From: an uncultured Muribaculaceae bacterium
GTDB lineage: Bacteria; Bacteroidota; Bacteroidia; Bacteroidales; Muribaculaceae
DNA: 24,623 bases
Assembly: GCA_910584495.1 (NCBI GenBank)
Contig: CAJUAR010000041.1
Location: 1-24,623, forward strand
Reading direction: 5' to 3'
The notes beneath the pieces are model-generated. The model had not been told where the DNA came from. It did no database searches and saw only the letters and a program-made list of their open reading frames with translations. Below, in pieces: positions 7,030 through 14,487 of the stretch. Every line of letters begins with the position of its first letter. Positions within the stretch are counted from its first letter, which is position 1. Made by a program: the position numbers and the translations under genes.

Positions 7030-7290
7030 ATGGACGACAATAATCAGGTAATAATATACCAAAGCGACGATGGAAGAACACATATCGAAGTGAAATTCAC
7101 AGGCGATACCGTGTGGCTCTCGTAACAACAGATGACTGAACTATATCATACGACAAGGCCTAATATAGTTCAACATATACGCAACGTGTATGCCGATGGA
7201 GAATTGGACGAACCGGCAACCTGTAAGAATTTCTTACAGGTTCGCCAAGAGGGTAACAGACAGGTAACTCGCGAAATACCTTTCTACAAA
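7030..7290 (+). pseudogene. RhuM-family protein remnant, interrupted and truncated
   Basis: The frame from ATG 7030 begins MDDNNQVIIYQSDDGRTH and DTVWLS, then has TAA at 7123-7125. The same frame continues with QQMTELYHTTRPNIVQHI, NVYADGELDEPATCKN and FLQVRQEGNRQVTREIPFY. That is the N-terminal part of the RhuM family (virulence protein RhuM/Fic-associated, often about 300 residues), in which an amino acid is expected at the stop. Similarity ends near 7287, after which the frame (KETKLKSKRLIQLL) no longer looks like RhuM, so most of the gene is missing. Both an in-frame stop and a 3' deletion mark it as a decayed gene. An ATG at 7132 gives a 72-codon frame, but this is unlikely to be an independent gene. 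Confidence 0.85.
7218..7242. repeat. 25-base perfect palindrome inside the RhuM remnant
   Basis: AACCTGTAAGAA (7218-7229), a single T, then TTCTTACAGGTT (7231-7242). The 12-base arms are perfectly complementary. The palindrome coincides with codons for the conserved TCKNFLQV motif. No T-tract follows on either strand, so it does not look like a terminator. Confidence 0.85.
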
Positions 7291-7326
7291 GAAACTAAGC
7301 TCAAAAGCAAAAGGCTCATCCAGTTG

Positions 7327-7716
7327 TTAGTCGCGACGGCGAGAGGATAGTGCAAGGGAGAGTTCGTAGGTGTTGAGGGCTGCGATGATGGAGGTCAGGG
7401 CTATGATGAGCCAGGCGATAACGTTGAAGTGGCCGACCAAAGTATGAACAAAAGCATTGTCGGGCAGGGTAGGCTGCCAGTTTGCAACGGCAACCTGCAG
7501 ATAGGGCAACAGTAGCGAGCAGAGGAAGCCGGCAACAAAGCCGGCCAGGGCGGCAAATACCACAGCTCTGCGGCAACGAGCCTTGACCTGAGCGGTCTGC
7601 TGTTTGACAAACTCCACCGAATCGAGCCGTTGTTCCAGCCGGGCCATAAAATCGAAATCAGGGCCCATGTCGGGTTTGAAACCGGCGAATAAGGATTTTA
7701 TATCATTGTCTTCCAT
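7327..7716 (-). CDS. Two-TM membrane protein, putative anti-sigma factor
   Basis: 129 residues from the ATG at 7714-7716, 4 bases after the ECF sigma stop; a longer frame reaching 7794 overlaps the sigma gene and is not needed. The N-terminal 50 residues are a cytosolic-looking acidic/amphipathic segment (DIKSLFAGFKPDM, FMARLEQRLDSVEFVKQQ). Two hydrophobic spans follow, near 53-75 (VVFAALAGFVAGFLCSLLL) and 100-120 (VIAWLIIALTSIIAALN). Genes in this position next to an ECF sigma factor commonly encode its membrane anchor. No zinc-binding HXXXCXXC motif is present, so the anti-sigma role rests on position and topology only. Confidence 0.65.
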   Translation of the reverse strand: MEDNDIKSLFAGFKPDMGPDFDFMARLEQRLDSVEFVKQQTAQVKARCRRAVVFAALAGFVAGFLCSLLLPYLQVAVANWQPTLPDNAFVHTLVGHFNVIAWLIIALTSIIAALNTYELSLALSSRRRD

Positions 7717-7720
7717 AATT

Positions 7721-8197
7721 TTATTGTTTGAGGAGGCCTCGCAGATGAGCCCGGCCGCGTGAGAGATGTTGTTTGACGGCATCTTGCGATGCATTTTCTA
7801 TTTGGGCAATTTCTTTGATGGAATAACCTTCCATGTAGAAAAGCAGCACCGAGGACCGTTCCTTGGGCGGCAGTTTGTCGAGAGCGGCATAGAGTGCTTG
7901 GTATGCAAAGGAGCTGTCGGCAGTTTCTTCTGCCTTTGCCTCTCTCGCCTCTTCGTAGCCTGAGGAGGGACGCTCGGCGCGTCGGTGGTTGATGAAAGTT
8001 GTGTAGCCAATGCGATAAATCCATGCGGCGAATTTGTCGGGCTCTCGAAAGCTGTCGCATGCAAGGTAGGCTTTGATATAAGCCTCCTGCGCCACATCGT
8101 CGGCCAAAGCGGCATTTCCGCAGCAGAGGGCCACCAGAAAGCGGCGGAATGCTCTCTGGGTGGCCTCGACTTTCACTATGAATTGCTCGCGTGTCAT
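7721..8197 (-). CDS. ECF-type RNA polymerase sigma factor
   Basis: 158 residues, typical of the sigma-70 extracytoplasmic-function group. Region 2 spans about residues 20-85 (ALADDVAQEAYIKAYLACD, then FAAWIYRIGYTTFINHRR), which binds core RNAP and the -10 element. Region 4 spans about 100-155 (LDKLPPKERSSVLLFYMEGY, SIKEIAQIENASQDAVKQHL), a helix-turn-helix for the -35 element. The start overlaps the stop of the upstream membrane-protein gene by one base, and the putative anti-sigma gene follows after 4 bases. The three genes thus form one minus-strand operon. Confidence 0.93.
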   Translation of the reverse strand: MTREQFIVKVEATQRAFRRFLVALCCGNAALADDVAQEAYIKAYLACDSFREPDKFAAWIYRIGYTTFINHRRAERPSSGYEEAREAKAEETADSSFAYQALYAALDKLPPKERSSVLLFYMEGYSIKEIAQIENASQDAVKQHLSRGRAHLRGLLKQ

Positions 8198-8607
8198 TAA
8201 TTTTTGTCGGTCGCTTCGTCGTTGACGTTGCGGCGAGTTACAAAGAAGACCACAAGGTAGCTGATTCCGATGGCGAGAGAAATGCCGCCGAGCATCAGGC
8301 CCATATTATCCTCGATAGTATTATAGCTATCTGAATCGATGATGCCGAATATGGCCAGTGCCAGACCTATGAAAGTGAAGATGCAGCCGCGCAGCAGACG
8401 CAGGTTGAGAATCTCTCGGGCTGTCTTGACAGGTTTTTTGAAGGCTTCGGCCAGACGGTCGGCATCGATGCCGTTGTTGCTTTCAATGGCCTTGATGAGT
8501 ACTTTGGCGCGTTTGTTGTCGCTGTTCATCGATGCGAGAAACACAATAAGGACAATAGCCACGGGCAGAACCACGCACACAAAGATGGGAACAAGTATAT
8601 CTTCCAT
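8197..8607 (-). CDS. DUF6249-like small membrane protein
   Basis: 136 residues. Three hydrophobic segments are visible: about 4-26 (ILVPIFVCVVLPVAIVLIVF), about 73-92 (GCIFTFIGLALAIFGII) and about 103-123 (GLMLGGISLAIGISYLVVFF). A soluble stretch between the first two (KRAKVLIKAIESNNGIDADR) is rich in charges. Its architecture and place directly upstream of an ECF sigma gene match proteins annotated DUF6249 in Bacteroidetes. The function is unknown; it may take part in the same membrane signalling unit as the sigma and anti-sigma proteins. It is the first gene of the operon. Confidence 0.7.
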   Translation of the reverse strand: MEDILVPIFVCVVLPVAIVLIVFLASMNSDNKRAKVLIKAIESNNGIDADRLAEAFKKPVKTAREILNLRLLRGCIFTFIGLALAIFGIIDSDSYNTIEDNMGLMLGGISLAIGISYLVVFFVTRRNVNDEATDKN

Positions 8608-8703
8608 TTTTTCTATGAATTTATGTTTTACAAATTACGTTGTTTTTTTGAGGGTCCTCGCATGATAGACACAGTTCAGGCTCCAAAGGTGACATCGCGC
8701 CAA

Positions 8704-8711
8704 CAAATTTA
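8704..8711 (-). promoter_or_regulatory. -7 box for the ECF sigma operon
   Basis: On the minus strand TAAATTTG matches TAnnTTTG, about 95 bases upstream of the ATG at 8607. No -33 TTTG is evident, so this is a moderate-strength prediction. The 8608-8884 gap is otherwise AT-rich without further features. Confidence 0.4.
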
Positions 8712-8842
8712 GCGAAAAAAAGTTTCACATTTACGAGTTCTTTGCCCTATGTCCTTTTTTGCTGTCTTTGTCGATGTTGACAATGAAAAAAAGGAGGAAA
8801 ATTTTCTGAGGGGTGTTTAGTGCTTGACTGACAATTTTTTTG

Positions 8843-8850
8843 TAATTTTG
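8843..8850 (+). promoter_or_regulatory. -7 box for the dcp-aspS-nif3 operon
   Basis: TAATTTTG matches TAnnTTTG, 34 bases before the ATG at 8885, in an AT-rich segment. TTGAC at 8824-8828 lies 16 bases upstream of the box and might serve as the -33 element, although this spacing is slightly short. Confidence 0.55.
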
Positions 8851-8884
8851 TGCTTGCTAATTGCGCAAATTAACAAACACCATA

Positions 8885-11032
8885 ATGAAACCAATTATTG
8901 TAGCACTCGGAGCTGCGGCCCTGCTGGCGTCGTGCAGTTCAAAAACCAACACCGACATGAGCGACAATCCCTTCCTGTCGGCCTATGACACACCCTATCA
9001 GATTCCGCCTTTCGATAAAATCGAATACGGCCACTATTTGCCCGCCCTCGAGGCCGGTATGGCTCAGCAGAAGGCGCAGATCGACAGCATTGTCAACAAT
9101 CCCGAAGAGGCGACTTTTGAAAACACAATCGCAGCCCTCGACCATTCGGGCGAAATCCTGGAGCGTGTCAGCGCAGTTTTCTTCGCCCTCGACGAGTCGA
9201 ATTCGTCGGACGAGATGGTTGAAATCGGCGAGAAGTTCTATCCCGCCATGTCGCAGTTCTCGGACGAGATGATGATGAACGACAAGCTTTTCGCCCGTGT
9301 GAAGCACATCTACGAAAACCGTGAGGGCCTCGATGCCGACCAGAAGCTGGCCGTAGAGAAGCTCTACAAGAATTTTGTCCGCAACGGCGCTCTTCTTGAC
9401 GAAGCTAAGAAGGAAGAGCTCAAGGCTGTCAACACCGAGCTCGCCAACCTCTACCTGACTTTCAACAAAAACCTGCTCAACGCCACCAACTCGTTCTCGG
9501 TAGTGATTGAGGACAGCGCACGTCTGGCCGGCCTACCGCAGTCGAGCATAGCCGTAGCTGCCGAAGAGGCTGCTAACCGCGGTCTTGGCGAAGGCAAATG
9601 GGTTTTCACCCTCCATGCCCCCAGCCGTCTGCCGCTGCTGCAGTTTGCCGACGACCGCGACCTTCGCCGTGAAATCTACCAGGGCTATACCACCCAGGCC
9701 AGCAGCGGCGAGAATAACAACCAGCCTGTCATCAACAAAATTCTCCAGGCCCGCGCCCGCAAGGCCCAGCTCCTCGGTTTCAATGATTACGGTTCGTATA
9801 TGACCGACAACGTTATGGCCAAAACCACCGAGGCCGCCGAAAACCTGCTGATGCAAATCTGGCGCCCGGCCGTTGCCAAAGTGAAAGAAGAAGTTGCCGA
9901 GATGCAGGCCATCGCCGATGCCGAAGGCAATGGTGTGACCATCGAACCCTGGGACTACTACTACTACGCCGAGAAGGTTCGCAAAAAGAAATACGACCTC
10001 GATGAAAACGAAGTTCGCCAGTATTTTGCCGTTGATTCGGTGCGCAAAGGCATTTTCACCATGGCCGAACGCCTCTACGGTGTCAAATTCACCGAAATGC
10101 CCAACGCTCCCAAATATTACCCCGAAGTGATTGTCTATGACGTGACCGATGTGAACAGCGGCGAGCATGTGGCCGTGTTCATGACCGACTATTTTGCACG
10201 TCCCAGCAAGCGTCAGGGCGCATGGATGAGCGAATTCAAGGGCTCGTGGCAGGAAGGCGACAGCAGCTCGCGCCCCATCATCTACAATGTAGGCAACTTC
10301 AGCCGTCCCACGGCCGAGACCCCGGCCCTTCTCACTCTCGACGAAGTTGAGACCATGTTCCACGAGTTCGGCCACGGCCTCCACGGCATGCTGTCGCGTG
10401 CGCGTCTGAAGAGCCAGGCCGGCACCAATGTCGACCGCGACTTTGTGGAACTTCCCTCGCAGATTCACGAGCACTGGGCAATGGAGCCTGAACTGCTCAA
10501 GGTATATGCCCACCACTGGAAGACCGGCGAAGTTATTCCCGATGCCCTCATCGCCAAGCTGCAGGCATCGTCCACTCACAATCAGGGCTTTGCTACCGCC
10601 GAACTTGCCGGTGCCTCGCTTCTTGACCTCCAGTTCGGCAAACTCAAGCCCGAAGGCGACATCGACATTGTGGCGTTCGAAAACCAGGTGTCTGAAAAGC
10701 TTGGCATGCCCAAGGAGCTCACCTACCGCTACCGTGCACCCTACTTCAAACATGTCTTCGGCAGCGACGGCTATGCCTCGGGCTACTACACCTATCTATG
10801 GGCTGAAGTGCTCGATGCCGACGGTTTCGAACTTTTCAAGGAAAAAGGAATCTTCGACCCCGAAACAGCCAAAGCATTCAAAGAAAATGTGCTCGAAAAA
10901 GGCGGCAGCGAAGACCCCATGGCACTCTATGTCAAATTCCGTGGCCACGAACCCTCGGTTGACGCCCTGCTGCGCAACCGCGGCCTCAAACCCGTGCCCA
11001 ACGTAGATACCAACTCAAAATCAGGAAAATAA
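8885..11032 (+). CDS. dcp: M3-family peptidyl-dipeptidase Dcp, lipoprotein
   Basis: 715 residues from the ATG at 8885. A TTG eight codons upstream is open but would spoil the signal peptide. Residues 1-17 (MKPIIVALGAAALLASC) are a lipoprotein signal with lipobox LASC, so the mature enzyme is probably membrane-anchored on the periplasmic side. The M3 zinc site is HEFGH at residues 493-497, with the third ligand probably Glu522 in DFVELPSQIHEHW. YYYAEKVRKKKYDLDENE and GYASGYYTYLWAEVLDAD are further family blocks. The enzyme removes C-terminal dipeptides from oligopeptides. Its TAA directly abuts the aspS ATG. Confidence 0.94.
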   Translation: MKPIIVALGAAALLASCSSKTNTDMSDNPFLSAYDTPYQIPPFDKIEYGHYLPALEAGMAQQKAQIDSIVNNPEEATFENTIAALDHSGEILERVSAVFFALDESNSSDEMVEIGEKFYPAMSQFSDEMMMNDKLFARVKHIYENREGLDADQKLAVEKLYKNFVRNGALLDEAKKEELKAVNTELANLYLTFNKNLLNATNSFSVVIEDSARLAGLPQSSIAVAAEEAANRGLGEGKWVFTLHAPSRLPLLQFADDRDLRREIYQGYTTQASSGENNNQPVINKILQARARKAQLLGFNDYGSYMTDNVMAKTTEAAENLLMQIWRPAVAKVKEEVAEMQAIADAEGNGVTIEPWDYYYYAEKVRKKKYDLDENEVRQYFAVDSVRKGIFTMAERLYGVKFTEMPNAPKYYPEVIVYDVTDVNSGEHVAVFMTDYFARPSKRQGAWMSEFKGSWQEGDSSSRPIIYNVGNFSRPTAETPALLTLDEVETMFHEFGHGLHGMLSRARLKSQAGTNVDRDFVELPSQIHEHWAMEPELLKVYAHHWKTGEVIPDALIAKLQASSTHNQGFATAELAGASLLDLQFGKLKPEGDIDIVAFENQVSEKLGMPKELTYRYRAPYFKHVFGSDGYASGYYTYLWAEVLDADGFELFKEKGIFDPETAKAFKENVLEKGGSEDPMALYVKFRGHEPSVDALLRNRGLKPVPNVDTNSKSGK

Positions 11033-12793
11033 ATGTACAGGACCAAAACTTGCGGCGAGCTGCGTCTCGCCGACGCCGGAAGCACCGTCACCATTGCGGG
11101 ATGGGTGCAGAAGACGCGCAAAATGGGGGGTATGACCTTCGTCGACCTCCGCGACCGTTATGGCATTACGCAAGTTGTGTTTGACAACGACCACAATAGC
11201 GCTCTAACCGAGGCTGCAAACCACCTCGGGCGCGAATATGTGGTGCAGATAAGCGGCAAGGTGGCCGAGCGCACCGCCAAGAACCCCTCGCTGCCTACAG
11301 GCGATATAGAGATTATTGCCGATGAACTAAAGGTGCTCAACCCCTCGGAAGTGCCCCCGTTCACTATTGAGGACGAAAGCGATGGCGGCGACGACCTGCG
11401 CATGCGCTACCGCTACCTCGACCTGCGCCGCAACCCCGTGCGCCGCAACCTTGAGCTGCGTCACCGCATGACGATGGAAGTTCGTCGCTACCTCGATAGC
11501 AAAGGCTTCCTCGAAATCGAGACCCCCATGCTCGTAGGCTCTACTCCCGAAGGCGCACGCGACTTCGTTGTGCCCTCGCGCATGAATCCGGGGCAGTTCT
11601 ACGCACTTCCCCAGTCGCCTCAGACGCTCAAGCAGCTTCTGATGGTATCGGGCATGGACCGCTACTTCCAGATTGTGAAATGCTTCCGCGACGAAGACCT
11701 TCGCGCCGACCGCCAGCCGGAGTTCACACAGATTGACTGCGAAATGAGCTTCGTGGAGCAGAACGACATCATCGAGCTCTTCGAAGGCATGGCCAAGCAT
11801 CTCTTCAAGGAAATACGTGGCATTGAGCTAACCGAGCCCTTCCTGCGCATGCCCTGGGCCGATGCGATGAAATACTATGGCAGCGACAAGCCCGACCTCC
11901 GTTTCGGCATGCGTTTTGTCGAACTGATGGATGTGCTCAAAGGCTACGGCTTCAGCGTGTTCGACAATGCGGCCTATATCGGCGGCATCTGCGCTACCGG
12001 CGCCGCCTCATATACCCGCAAGCAGCTCGACGCGCTCACCGAATATGTGAAACGTCCGCAAATCGGCGCCAAGGGCATGGTATATGCCCGTGTCGAAGCC
12101 GACGGCAAGGTCAAGTCGAGCGTTGACAAATTCTACACACAAGAGCAGCTTCAGGAGCTCAAGAAGGCCATGGATGCCAATCCCGGCGACCTCATCCTCA
12201 TCCTTAGCGGCGACGATGCGATGAAAACACGCAAACAGCTGTGCGAGCTTCGTCTCGAAATGGGCCGCCAGCTGGGCCTGCGCGACAAGAACCAGTTTGC
12301 CTGCCTGTGGGTTGTGGACTTCCCCATGTTTGAATGGAGCGACGAGGAGCAGCGTCTCATGGCCATGCACCACCCGTTCACCCATCCCAAGGACGAGGAC
12401 ATCCCCCTGCTCGACACCAAGCCCGAAGAAGTACGCGCCGATGCCTACGACATGGTTATCAATGGCGTAGAAGTGGGTGGCGGTTCCATCCGTATCCACA
12501 ACAGCGAGCTCCAGGCCAAGATGTTCGAAATTCTGGGCTTCACGCCCGAAAAGGCTCAGGAGCAGTTCGGCTTCCTTATGAATGCTTTCAAATTCGGAGC
12601 CCCGCCTCACGGAGGTCTGGCCTACGGTCTCGACCGCTGGGTGAGCCTCTTTGCCGGCCTCGACAGTATCCGCGACTGCATTGCCTTCCCCAAGAACAAC
12701 AGCGGCCGCGATGTGATGCTCGATGCCCCCGCACGCCTCGACCAGAAGCAGCTCGACGAGCTTAATCTCGAAATTGTCGAACTTAAGAAATGA
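11033..12793 (+). CDS. aspS: Aspartyl-tRNA synthetase
   Basis: 586 residues, the length of the bacterial-type AspRS. The N-terminal OB anticodon-binding domain (1-110) shows VTIAGWVQKTRKMGGMTFVD. The class II core shows motif 2 FRDEDLRADRQPEFTQIDCE and motif 3 GLAYGLDRWVSLFAGLDSIR. The bacterial GAD insertion lies between them, about 290-420. The enzyme charges tRNA-Asp (or also tRNA-Asn if non-discriminating; this cannot be judged here). The start is the first base after the dcp stop and the stop overlaps the next ATG by four bases (ATGA), so translation of the three genes is probably coupled. Confidence 0.98.
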   Translation: MYRTKTCGELRLADAGSTVTIAGWVQKTRKMGGMTFVDLRDRYGITQVVFDNDHNSALTEAANHLGREYVVQISGKVAERTAKNPSLPTGDIEIIADELKVLNPSEVPPFTIEDESDGGDDLRMRYRYLDLRRNPVRRNLELRHRMTMEVRRYLDSKGFLEIETPMLVGSTPEGARDFVVPSRMNPGQFYALPQSPQTLKQLLMVSGMDRYFQIVKCFRDEDLRADRQPEFTQIDCEMSFVEQNDIIELFEGMAKHLFKEIRGIELTEPFLRMPWADAMKYYGSDKPDLRFGMRFVELMDVLKGYGFSVFDNAAYIGGICATGAASYTRKQLDALTEYVKRPQIGAKGMVYARVEADGKVKSSVDKFYTQEQLQELKKAMDANPGDLILILSGDDAMKTRKQLCELRLEMGRQLGLRDKNQFACLWVVDFPMFEWSDEEQRLMAMHHPFTHPKDEDIPLLDTKPEEVRADAYDMVINGVEVGGGSIRIHNSELQAKMFEILGFTPEKAQEQFGFLMNAFKFGAPPHGGLAYGLDRWVSLFAGLDSIRDCIAFPKNNSGRDVMLDAPARLDQKQLDELNLEIVELKK

Positions 12794-13611
12794 ATATAGA
12801 CCTGATAATAAATGCCATTGAAAGCGCCGCCCCCCGGCGCTTTCAAGAAGCATGGGACAACAGCGGCCTGCAGGTGAGCCTGCCCAAAGGGCAGACCGAC
12901 ATCACAGGCGTGCTGTTGTGTCTGGATGTGACCGAGGCTGTCGTCGACGAGGCATTGGCCAAAGGCTGCAACCTGATTGTGTCGCATCACCCGCTCATTT
13001 TCAAAGGCTTCAAGAGCCTGACTGATGCCACGCCTTCGCAGCGTGCAGCCATTGCCGCCGTTCGCGCCGGTGTGGCCGTCTACAGTGCCCACACCAGCCT
13101 GGACAGTGCACCCTGCGGCGTGTCGCATGCCATGGCGCGCCGCATGGGCCTGGATGTGAAGGGCGTGCTCGCACCCTCGCCTGCCGATACCTCGGTGGGG
13201 CTCGGCGTAGTGGGCGAATTTCCGGCCGACGGCCTTGCCGCAGCCGACTTTGTGCGTCTCCTCAACAAATGTTTCGGCACAAAGGCTATCAAGCTCAGCG
13301 GCAATTATATGCCCGGCAGGATGATTCGGCGTGTGGCCCTCTGCGGAGGATCGGGCGGCGAGTTTATCGGCACGGCACGAGCTTGCGGAGCCGATGCTTA
13401 TGTGAGCGGCGATATACGCTACCACGACTTTGCCGATGCAGCCCAGGAGGACATGCTTGTGGCCGATATCGGTCATTTCGAGAGCGAATCGTGCGCAAAA
13501 GACATTTTTTATCAACTTATTACAAATAATTTTCCTAACTTTGCAGTCTATTACTCGGAGACGGCTACGAATCCGGTAGTATATATGACTTTCGACGGCG
13601 AAAGCGAATAA
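12790..13611 (+). CDS. Nif3-like dinuclear metal centre protein (YbgI/GTP cyclohydrolase 1 type 2 family)
   Basis: 273 residues. Family metal-binding positions are visible: the paired His in VSHHPLIFKGFKSL (about residue 65), the Asp in SAHTSLDSAPCG, and the His and Glu in DIGHFESESC near the C-terminus. FQEAWDNSGLQVSLPKG is the usual N-terminal block. The function of Nif3/YbgI proteins is not settled; the fold binds two metal ions and forms a toroidal hexamer. It overlaps aspS by 4 bases. Its last 100 bases turn markedly AT-rich where a promoter for the next gene appears to sit. Confidence 0.93.
   Translation: MNIDLIINAIESAAPRRFQEAWDNSGLQVSLPKGQTDITGVLLCLDVTEAVVDEALAKGCNLIVSHHPLIFKGFKSLTDATPSQRAAIAAVRAGVAVYSAHTSLDSAPCGVSHAMARRMGLDVKGVLAPSPADTSVGLGVVGEFPADGLAAADFVRLLNKCFGTKAIKLSGNYMPGRMIRRVALCGGSGGEFIGTARACGADAYVSGDIRYHDFADAAQEDMLVADIGHFESESCAKDIFYQLITNNFPNFAVYYSETATNPVVYMTFDGESE
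13536..13543 (+). promoter_or_regulatory. Promoter within the 3' end of the Nif3-like gene
   Basis: TAACTTTG matches TAnnTTTG and is preceded by an AT-rich run (13505-13533) that stands out in an otherwise GC-rich gene. It lies 79 bases before the zinc-ribbon gene ATG. A -33 TTTG is not clear. The encoded peptide here (FYQLITNNFPNFAVYY) is still a plausible Nif3 C-terminus, so the sequence appears to serve both roles. Confidence 0.5.
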
Positions 13612-13621
13612 AGAACAAACT

Positions 13622-14416
13622 ATGGCAACAGATAAGAAAACCGATGCACCCCGCAGCGTTGAAGACCGACTGAAGACCCTCTTCGAGCTGCAGACCATCC
13701 TCACCGAAATCGACCGCATCCGCAACGTCCGCGGCGAACTCCCCAAGGAAGTCCAGGACCTCGAGTACACCATCGAAGGTCTTCGTACACGCATACAACG
13801 TTTCCAGGGCGAGATTGAAGACCTCAAAAGAAAACGCGTAGACGAACAGAACAAAATCGAGAATAAAAAACTGCTCATCGAACGCTACCGCCAGCAACTC
13901 GACAACGTGCGCAACAACCACGAATTCGACAACCTGACCAAGGAAGTTGAGTACGAAACCCTCGAAATCGAACTTGGCGAAAAGAACATCACCGAGATTG
14001 AACGCTCCATCGACAACCGCAAAGCCGATATTGCCAACACCGAGCAGGAAATCGCCGATCAGACACATATCCTCGACGAGAAGAAGTCCGACCTCGACAA
14101 CATTGTCAGCGAGACACGCTCCGAGGAAGAGAACCTTCTCATTCATGCCAAAAAACTCGAACCGCTGGTTGACGAACGCACTCTCTCTGCCTTCAAACGC
14201 ATTCGCAAGAATGCCCGCAACGGCCTGGGTATCGTAATGGTCGACCGCAACGCCTGCGGCGGTTGCTTCAACCGCATTCCGCCGCAAAAGCAGATTGACA
14301 TCAAGAGCCACAAAAAGGTGATTGTGTGCGAATACTGCGGTCGAATCATGATTGATCCCGAACTGGCACAGGTGGCAGCCGACGAAGCCAACAAAGTGAC
14401 CGGTGGGAAAAAATAA
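13622..14416 (+). CDS. Coiled-coil protein with C4-type zinc ribbon
   Basis: 264 residues. About residues 20-190 form a long charged coiled coil (for example LEYTIEGLRTRIQRFQGEIE and IENKKLLIERYRQQLDN). The C-terminus has a four-cysteine zinc ribbon: CGGC in DRNACGGCFNRIPPQ and CEYC in VIVCEYCGRIMIDPEL, about 21 residues apart. This is the architecture of the bacterial zf-RING_7/C4-type zinc ribbon family (the CT398 and HP0958 relatives), some of which act in secretion or RNA binding. No specific function can be assigned. It starts 10 bases after the Nif3 stop, probably also has its own promoter, and is followed by a terminator. Confidence 0.9.
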   Translation: MATDKKTDAPRSVEDRLKTLFELQTILTEIDRIRNVRGELPKEVQDLEYTIEGLRTRIQRFQGEIEDLKRKRVDEQNKIENKKLLIERYRQQLDNVRNNHEFDNLTKEVEYETLEIELGEKNITEIERSIDNRKADIANTEQEIADQTHILDEKKSDLDNIVSETRSEEENLLIHAKKLEPLVDERTLSAFKRIRKNARNGLGIVMVDRNACGGCFNRIPPQKQIDIKSHKKVIVCEYCGRIMIDPELAQVAADEANKVTGGKK

Positions 14417-14442
14417 TTATTCAATAGAATAACTTCCTGATA

Positions 14443-14481
14443 ATGGACGCATCCCATGCACCGGTGCGTCCATATTTTTTT
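14443..14481 (+). terminator. Intrinsic terminator after the zinc-ribbon gene
   Basis: ATGGACGCA (14443-14451) pairs with TGCGTCCAT (14465-14473), followed by a run of seven T (14475-14481). The nine-pair stem plus T-tract lies 26 bases after the upstream stop. It covers the first possible recQ start (ATG 14443), which argues that recQ really starts at 14488. Confidence 0.85.
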
Positions 14482-14487
14482 CAACTG

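Noticed and set aside
7132..7350. Independent 72-residue gene
   Set aside because: Its sequence is the continuation of the RhuM frame after a stop, so it is part of the pseudogene. The last 20 or so residues run into the end of the opposite-strand gene.
8861..8884. TTG start for Dcp, eight codons upstream
   Set aside because: The ATG at 8885 gives a proper lipoprotein signal peptide, and the TTG start lies only about 10 bases after the -7 box.
9533..10753. 406-codon open frame antisense to dcp
   Set aside because: It lies wholly inside the M3 peptidase gene, which has intact motifs. The long antisense frame follows from codon bias.
12008..13878. Long antisense frames over aspS and the Nif3-like gene (281 and 418 codons)
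   Set aside because: Both cover clearly coding plus-strand genes and contain no domain I recognise.
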